DNA of 64,000 nt from the NCBI GenBank assembly GCA_965153355.1, contig OZ231126.1:41602001-41666000 (forward strand), written 5' to 3'. Positions 57,833-64,000 of the stretch are shown here, piece after piece. This stretch comes from Flaccisagitta enflata (Eukaryota; Chaetognatha; Sagittoidea; Aphragmophora). Each line of letters starts with the position of its first letter. Position 1 is the stretch's first letter. The position numbers and the translations under genes are program-made. The notes beneath the pieces were generated by a model. The model was not told where the DNA came from. It saw nothing but the letters and a program-made list of their open reading frames with translations, and made no database searches.

Positions 57833-58100
57833 TTTGGTCTAGTGGTTAACGCGTTGGACTTCAACTGAAAATGTTTCTTATTGCTGGTGACATTTCTTTG
57901 TTGAGCTGCGAGTTCGAACCTGGGGGAAATTATCGAATTTCTTTTTCTCAAGGTTAAGGTATTCCGATTGAGCTGAAATTTTTTCAGGCAACAAAGTCAA
58001 GCATAAGCTTAAAGAAAATGTATAGATTATGACAGTTTGTGCAAAGATGTGACTGAGAGGGGACCCTCCAAAAAAGCCGTCTTTGAACTAAACGTACTGT
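57833..58100 (+). mobile_element. tRNA-derived SINE, copy 2
   Basis: A-box-like tttggtctagtggttaacgc at 57834-57852, B box gagttcgaacctgg around 57910, then the same body as 49401-49670 on the opposite strand, ending gaactaaacgtactgta near 58091. The two copies differ mostly between the A and B boxes. Confidence 0.78.
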
Positions 58101-59257
58101 ACCTCATGGCGAAAATGGCGAAAAAGTTACATTCTGAATTACATGATTTTCAGCAATAAGTTGTCATAGACAAACAACTTGTTCGGTGAGCCGTTATGAT
58201 ACAGAAATGGCACTTTAAACTGTAGGCATAGTCTGGGATTAGTTTGGTCTTGAATCCAAGTCTTTACTATGGTCCAATATGGCCAAGATGCCATGTCAAT
58301 GTCAGGACTAAAAGATGAATAAATGTCCCTCCATGATGTGGGAGAACATCAAGCCCTCTTACTAACAATTTCGCTACGAAAGTCTAATGAGGCGCATGGA
58401 GGCAATAGTCGATGGTAACAGAGGTCTTACCAACTACTGGTCGTAATTCTAAAATTTTTTCGGTGTTTATTAATGAATAAATGAACTACAACCCATCTCG
58501 CCGATATACTTTTTAGCAAGATAATACGCGTACGCGAATTAATTCAACATTGAACGTGTCAAAATTGTTTAACTCAGTCTTGGTCTCAGGTACGATAGGT
58601 GGAACGATATCCCTCAGTGAGGGACCCTCTCTATACCCAAACTGAAAAATTTGGAAGAGGGCCTTGTGAGCCCTTACTGACTAGTCACTACGTTCATCAC
58701 TCCTAGTTTTCAATTTAGCAAAACTAACTTAGAAAAAATCCATTCTGAGTCTAACCCAAAACACTAATGCGTACCAAAATATCAAAGGGCAAATGACTGT
58801 GAAGTTTGCTAACCCACACTACATCATGTGTGTCAAAAACTGTTGTTTGTCGCAGCCTCAAAATGTCATGGTACGCCTCTTCCGATGTTGAATAACATGT
58901 GTACGTAAATGATCACATTATTCAACATGTAATAAGCTGCCGAAACTTGTATGTGATCTCCATTGCAGCCTCAAAATGGGCTTGTCTTGAGGTATGCAAA
59001 TATGAAGTATGGCAAATATGTACGTTACCATCAAGCTCATAAAATACGGACACCTGGAAAGAAGCACAAACTTTGGAACGGTGCTTTTTCTAAAGGCATA
59101 AGTGTATGGCGCTGAATCTCAAAAGGCCGTCGGCAACCAGTTTTAAGTCCGAAAGAGTACAAAGCTCGAGAGAGTTTCTTACTTCTTTAGTCTCATACAA
59201 GAAGTGACAGCCCAAATTGATAGAAAGGCACACTTTCTCACTCATTCTCCCCCTCAT
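58101..59257. other. Spacer, no gene seen
   Basis: Unique-looking sequence of over 1 kb, no long frames, no clear repeats. Confidence 0.35.
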
Positions 59258-59745
59258 GCTTTTTGGGCAGCGGCCCCGAAGGGGTCGATGACCTATGCTT
59301 TCACACAGGGGGATTTTCTCCTTCTCCTCCTACTCCTCCTTCTTCGTCCCCCCCCACCTCCAGGCCCATATCTCAGCTTCAAGGCCCATATCCCAGCCTT
59401 GAGGCCCAAATCCCAGTCTTGAGGCCCAAATCCCAACCCCAAGGCCCAAATCCCATCTTAAGGCCAAAATCCCATCTTCGAGGCCCAAATCCCAGTCTCA
59501 AGGGATTTGGGTCTCAAGACTGGGATTTGGGCCTCAATGCTGGGATATGGGCCTTGAGGCTGAGGTATGGGCCTGGAGGTTGGGGGAGGGGGACGGAGGA
59601 GGAGGAGGAGGAGGAGGAGAAGGAGAAAATCCCCCTGTGTGAAAGCATAGGTCATCGTCCCCTTTGGGGCCTCTGCCCTGCTCCCCCTCAACTACCAGCA
59701 TAACCTACTCAGGCAGGGCACGGGTACCGCTGACCATCTAACGCT
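59258..59745 (-). mobile_element. Foldback element FB6
   Basis: Closest to FB1: arms gggcagcggccccgaagggg, tcgatgacctatgctttcac (left) and the inverted set ending gcctctgccc (right); core 'aggcccaaatcccagtctt' units that switch strand near 59500; tail 'ggcagggcacgggtaccgct' plus gaccatc. Confidence 0.75.
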
Positions 59746-60346
59746 TTTGCGACTGTTTATCCTGTTTTTCTTTTTCTTTTATTCTTTTTCCACAATCCAC
59801 ATGGGCTTAAGTCCGACAGGAGTGTAAGTCTGACAAACAGGGACGTCGGCTGACTTCCCTCCCCTTTTCACCCATGCCTAAAGGCAGGGCGGGGGTAGGG
59901 GGCGTGGAAATATGTCAATATCTTCATATCATAGTATCTTAATATCTGTGTATCTCGATATTTTTGTATCTTGATATCTTACATCTAAAGAAGACGCATT
60001 TACTGGACATCTCTTGGCCTTCTTAAGAGGGGTGAAACCCAAAAAACTGTAAAGAGAGTGTCAATTTCAAAATTGGTCCATTCCTGGTTTAAGATTGTAG
60101 AGTAATCCTACCTTATGAAGCCCAATTTACTGGTTGCTTGGGGTTGCTTGGGCTTGCGCAGGAGTGCACTAGCCCAGACCCTCTGGGTTGCTCGGGGAAA
60201 CATCGTTTGCAAAAACTAGTTTGTGTGACATGATTTAAAGAAAACTGGGTGGTGTGACATGAAAAGGAAGATTTTGGGCTATGTGACCTACATTGGTGAA
60301 AACTGGGTGATGTGACATTCATCGTAGAATTTCGGGCCGTGTGTCA
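59746..60346. other. Spacer, no gene seen
   Basis: Includes short degenerate 'atatcttgatatc' units (59910-59990) and 'gtgtgacatg...aaactgggtg' units (60220-60320). Confidence 0.35.
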
Positions 60347-60348
60347 TA

Positions 60349-60581
60349 CTATCTTGCTAGTAAGTATATCAACATCTGAAAACAAGCTTTAACTTTGCAA
60401 GAAAAGTGCTCCAAAACAGATAAAGTTACAATTACCAGATTGGTCGCAATTTAACGAGTTAAAACAATTATTCAAAATGAGACCAATCTGGTAATCATAG
60501 CTAGCTTTAATTGTTTAGGAGCAACACTCTTCCAAAGTTGATGCTTCTTTTGAGATGGTGATGTATTCATTAGCAAGATAG
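60349..60581. mobile_element. Palindromic MITE, 233 bp, TA target duplication
   Basis: The left half (ctatcttgctagtaagtata ... accagattggtc) and right half are inverted copies almost to the centre. TA on both sides (60347-60348, 60582-60583). 'ctatcttgctaat' near 49079 is a fragment of a sibling. Confidence 0.8.
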
Positions 60582-60819
60582 TACAGTGGAGAAATCTGAA
60601 TTGCGTGACACATGCACGCACGTACGTATGTACGAGCATACTTGTAGACAACTCTGCAACTCTCAAACTTCGGTGTTCCACTAACATGAGACACAAAAAA
60701 AAATCTTTTAAGAGAAACTTTTAACAAAAGTTAATGAAGGACTTTGATGGGCCGAAAACAGATGTTTAAAGATTTCAAAAACGTGTTCTCTCTTCTTTTT
60801 TTTTCTTCATTTTTGGTCT

Positions 60820-60930
60820 CTGAGTAGCGATTTTATAAGAGACTTTGTCCGTCAGTTGGTCCGTTGGTTTGTCCGTTTGTTTGTCGGTATGTTGGTCCGT
60901 CGGTTACTCCTGAGTTGGAAAATTAGAAAT
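60820..60930 (-). mobile_element. Decayed hairpin-element tail
   Basis: Minus strand: a GGACC/AACC run then 'aaagtctcttataaaatcgc' and tactcag. Hairpin lost. Confidence 0.5.
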
Positions 60931-60935
60931 TGCGT

Positions 60936-61408
60936 TTTTGGGCAGCAGCCTGAAGGAGAACAAATCCTGTAGAACACAGGGGGAATCTGCATGACTGTCC
61001 TTCCTGCCCCCTGCCTCATCCCTATGTAGGTCCTAGCCCTCCAGGCCCAGATCCTGGCCTCCCAGACCCATGTTCTCACCTCCCAGATCTCCAAGAACCC
61101 GACACTAGCCTCAAAGAACCAGATACTAAGCCTTCAGACCCGGATTCTGGCCTCCAATACTCGGATCCTATCATCTTTCACACAGATCCCAGTCTTAGAG
61201 ACCCAGATTTTGGTCTCAACGGCCCTTATCTTAGTCTCCAAAACTTTCCATGGTACAGATCTCAGCTTCCAACACCCAGATCCCAGTCTCTGGGACCCAG
61301 ATGATGGACGGTTGGACAGACAGATTTTGTCCCTTTCATGTATGCTGCCCTGCTCCTCCCCTCAACTCAAACAACTAAAGCAGGGCGCAGGTACCGCTGA
61401 CCATAATC
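60936..61408 (-). mobile_element. Foldback element FB7
   Basis: Left arm tttttgggcagcagcctgaa, 'caaatcctgtagaacacagg'; right arm reduced (gattttgtccctttcatgta, tgctgccctgctcc); core 'cctccagacccagatcctgg' units; tail 'gcagggcgcaggtaccgctg' plus accat. Confidence 0.7.
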
Positions 61409-62735
61409 TTAATTTTAAGGCACACCAAGTGTTGGGAGGAGGGGCGGGTTGAAGAAGGGGGTATGGAAGGGGGAAGGGATAGGTCAGAAAGCAGACCAGA
61501 AAACAGGTTTAAAGGGTCAACCATTTTCCAACCTTATTTTGATAAAAAAAAACTCGTTTTTTCTTTCAAAAAATGTTGTGGACATGTCATTTGGTTGCAT
61601 ATTACTAATTAGAACGGACTTGGATCCTTTGATAGACACTAGATGTACTGTACAGGACAACAAAGCGGTAAAAACCTCATCAAAATTGTCATTTGATGTG
61701 ACAATTTGTTTCTCAGTTGCTTACATCCACGATGATAACGCAATTAAAAAATCGGATCATAGTCATTTTCTCTTTTTATCTCCCCTGAGTAACCTTTCAA
61801 GATATGCCAAAAATTTTCACCAAGATTTTCTCCCCCTCCAACTATGGAAATACACTTAATTCATTGAAAAGGTCATGTGACAAATAAAAACTAAGAAATA
61901 TGGAACTTTCTTTTTTCTCGGCTTAATAACCATACTTCCCGTCCTCCGATTAAGTTGAGATTTTAGGACAAGATAATGTATTAACTAAGGCTGGTCCATG
62001 TCAAATTTCAAGTTATTCGGTCAATATTAAGTGGGGTTTTGATGTCATTTTGTGTAATTTTCAAGCAAATTTTAGATTTTCGAAAAAAACATTTATTGAG
62101 CGGGAAATTGCCGATCTTGGGATAGGATAATTTTTTTGCATAAACAAAAACATACGTTCCTTATGAATCAATTTTTGGGGGTCTGTATGTTCTTGGATTT
62201 TGCAATTTTTCAATTTCTATGCAAAACGGCAATTTCCCGTGAAGACTGTCAAGTAATAAAAAGAAGACAACTTTTTTGCACTTTTTGAGTATACAACAGA
62301 CGTAAAGTTAGGCCCCCATATTAGAAAAGTTATTAGAAAAGTTATTTCAGGTCTTGTTGATGATTTTCTACCTTCCCTGGAGTAACAGATTTGGTTTTAC
62401 CATCATGGGTAAAAGGTGATTTCTGGGAAGATGTCCAACTTTGGCCTCAAAATAAAAAAACTTTGCCTAACCATGTATTTTGCATTGATTTTTGTTTTTT
62501 TAGTGTCCTAATACATAGCTAGACCATATTCCAAGAGAGTTATGACCCATATGAAGATTTCATTATTTAGACCCTCTGAACGCCTATATCGGCTCCTTCC
62601 TTTGCACCATGTCATAGGGAGTCGTGCGCCCCTGCCGACGTATTCGCGTTACTTGTTAACTTGAACTGTCATAAATGATATACGCTGTCTGTCTCGGGTG
62701 AACTTTAGAGCGGGATACACGGTTGTCACGGCAAC
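61409..62735. other. Spacer, no gene seen
   Basis: A 136-codon plus frame (61449-61859) has no signal, domain or splice context and I do not call it. The rest is AT-rich unique sequence. Confidence 0.35.
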
Positions 62736-63020
62736 TTTTTTAGATGCGTCCTCGCATCTCTATAAGAGGATCTGTTGGTCCGCCCGTCCGTCCGTCGGTC
62801 CGTCGGTCCGTAACGCCTGTGCAAAAACTGCGTTTCTCGGCTGTTTTTGGCCTCCGTGAGATCCTATACTGAATCAAATGATCGACAAACATGTTTTGAG
62901 AGTCTCCTTTACTTCTCAGTCCTCTCATCTGTCAGTTCGTCCATCTGTCTCTCCATTCATGTCACATGTTCAATACACGCAGAGACACAGTCTGGATGCA
63001 TCGTTGCCCGGTCGGCTTGT
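62736..63020 (-). mobile_element. Hairpin-tailed element, GATGCGTCC subfamily, full length (285 bp)
   Basis: Minus strand: acaagccgaccgggcaacga, tgcatccagactgtg, a middle shared with 15318-15618 ('gagacaga', 'gaggactgagaagtaaag', 'gagactctcaaaacatgttt'), a CGGAC run, and the hairpin AGATGCG agga CGCATCT, then aaaaa at 62736. A single unamplified copy outside the array. Confidence 0.88.
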
Positions 63021-63384
63021 TCATGGACGGATGGGCAGGAGCGGGAATCTCGAAAAAGCGATTTTTTGACGGAGAGATGGACGGACCGGCAGACCGATGG
63101 ATGGACCGATCGAAATGTGGCTTTTAGGCTAAGAATTATAACTGGATTGTTTTTCAAAGTTACGATCCCGACCATCAGAGGCCGCATGTTTGTAAATTTG
63201 ATTGTCGACCCTTATCTATGACTTACTATAAAACATGTTTGCCCGATTTACGTTACAGTTTCTCGAATTCTAAGCTGCCCGAATCCAAATTCACGTTCTT
63301 ACATTTAATAATCAATCAGACCAACGGTTCTTTTACAGAGAATTTTCGTTTAAAGCATCAATTGTCCTCACACGAAAGGAAAGA
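63021..63384. other. Upstream region of the right-edge gene
   Basis: Contains a GGACGG-type remnant at 63060-63110. No clear promoter element could be identified. Presumably holds the promoter and 5' UTR of the gene that follows. Confidence 0.3.

Positions 63385-64000
<616 letters not shown>

Noticed and set aside
57833-57925. tRNA gene
   Set aside because: A and B boxes are present, but no cloverleaf with anticodon stem can be drawn, and the same sequence with a long shared 3' body occurs at 49401-49670, so it is a SINE.
61449-61859. 136-codon plus frame
   Set aside because: No signal, domain, codon bias or splice context. Length is within chance for this amount of sequence, and it begins at the edge of a foldback element.

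Overview
This is a stretch of animal (metazoan) nuclear DNA, most likely from an invertebrate. It has short exons with GT-AG introns, very dense microsatellites and many non-autonomous transposons. There is no operon, bacterial gene, rRNA or intact tRNA. I cannot name the species. Most of the window is repetitive, and only a few short stretches look protein-coding.

Layout. From 1 to about 13.8 kb, the minus strand carries three exons (13805-13510, 8270-8159, 3205-2820) whose splice phases agree. Joined, they encode a disordered linker, a complete SH3 domain of RIM-binding-protein-like spacing and an Asn-rich C-terminal tail. The introns hold MITEs, a foldback element, long CA/GA/AAC microsatellites and paired hairpin-tailed elements. 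From 13.8 to 24.4 kb there are hairpin-tailed elements, then an 8.3-kb tandem array of about 60 units of 131 bp derived from the tail of one such element (15318-15618). From 24.4 to 35.4 kb come a possible unknown exon, more hairpin and foldback elements, a decayed gag-like coding region (about 28.4-30.4 kb) with possible exons beside it, and G-rich minisatellites. From 35.4 to 50 kb there are microsatellites, a mariner-type MITE, a 55-bp minisatellite, a terminal exon with a class-A GPCR TM7 signature (46523-46667) and a tRNA-derived SINE. From 50 to 63 kb there is a nested hairpin-element insertion, a hAT element with 8-bp target duplications, a TTAA MITE, a second SINE copy and more foldback elements. 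At the right edge (63385 to beyond 64000) lies the 5' part of a plus-strand gene with a signal peptide and a long poly-Asn tract.

Main observation. At least 20 complete or partial copies share one architecture: a left end ACAAGGCC..., a subterminal G-rich word, an internal GGAC/GACC microsatellite, and a right end made of a short hairpin followed directly by CTAAAAA. The subterminal word is the reverse complement of the 3' arm of the hairpin, and the two change together between subfamilies. The larger foldback elements (7 copies) appear to be built on the same plan with a greatly enlarged hairpin. This resembles Helitron/Helentron-type rolling-circle elements, but no Rep/helicase gene is present here and the assignment is inference. 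Two fragments matching Illumina adapter sequence sit inside the 131-bp array, so its fine structure is not fully trustworthy.
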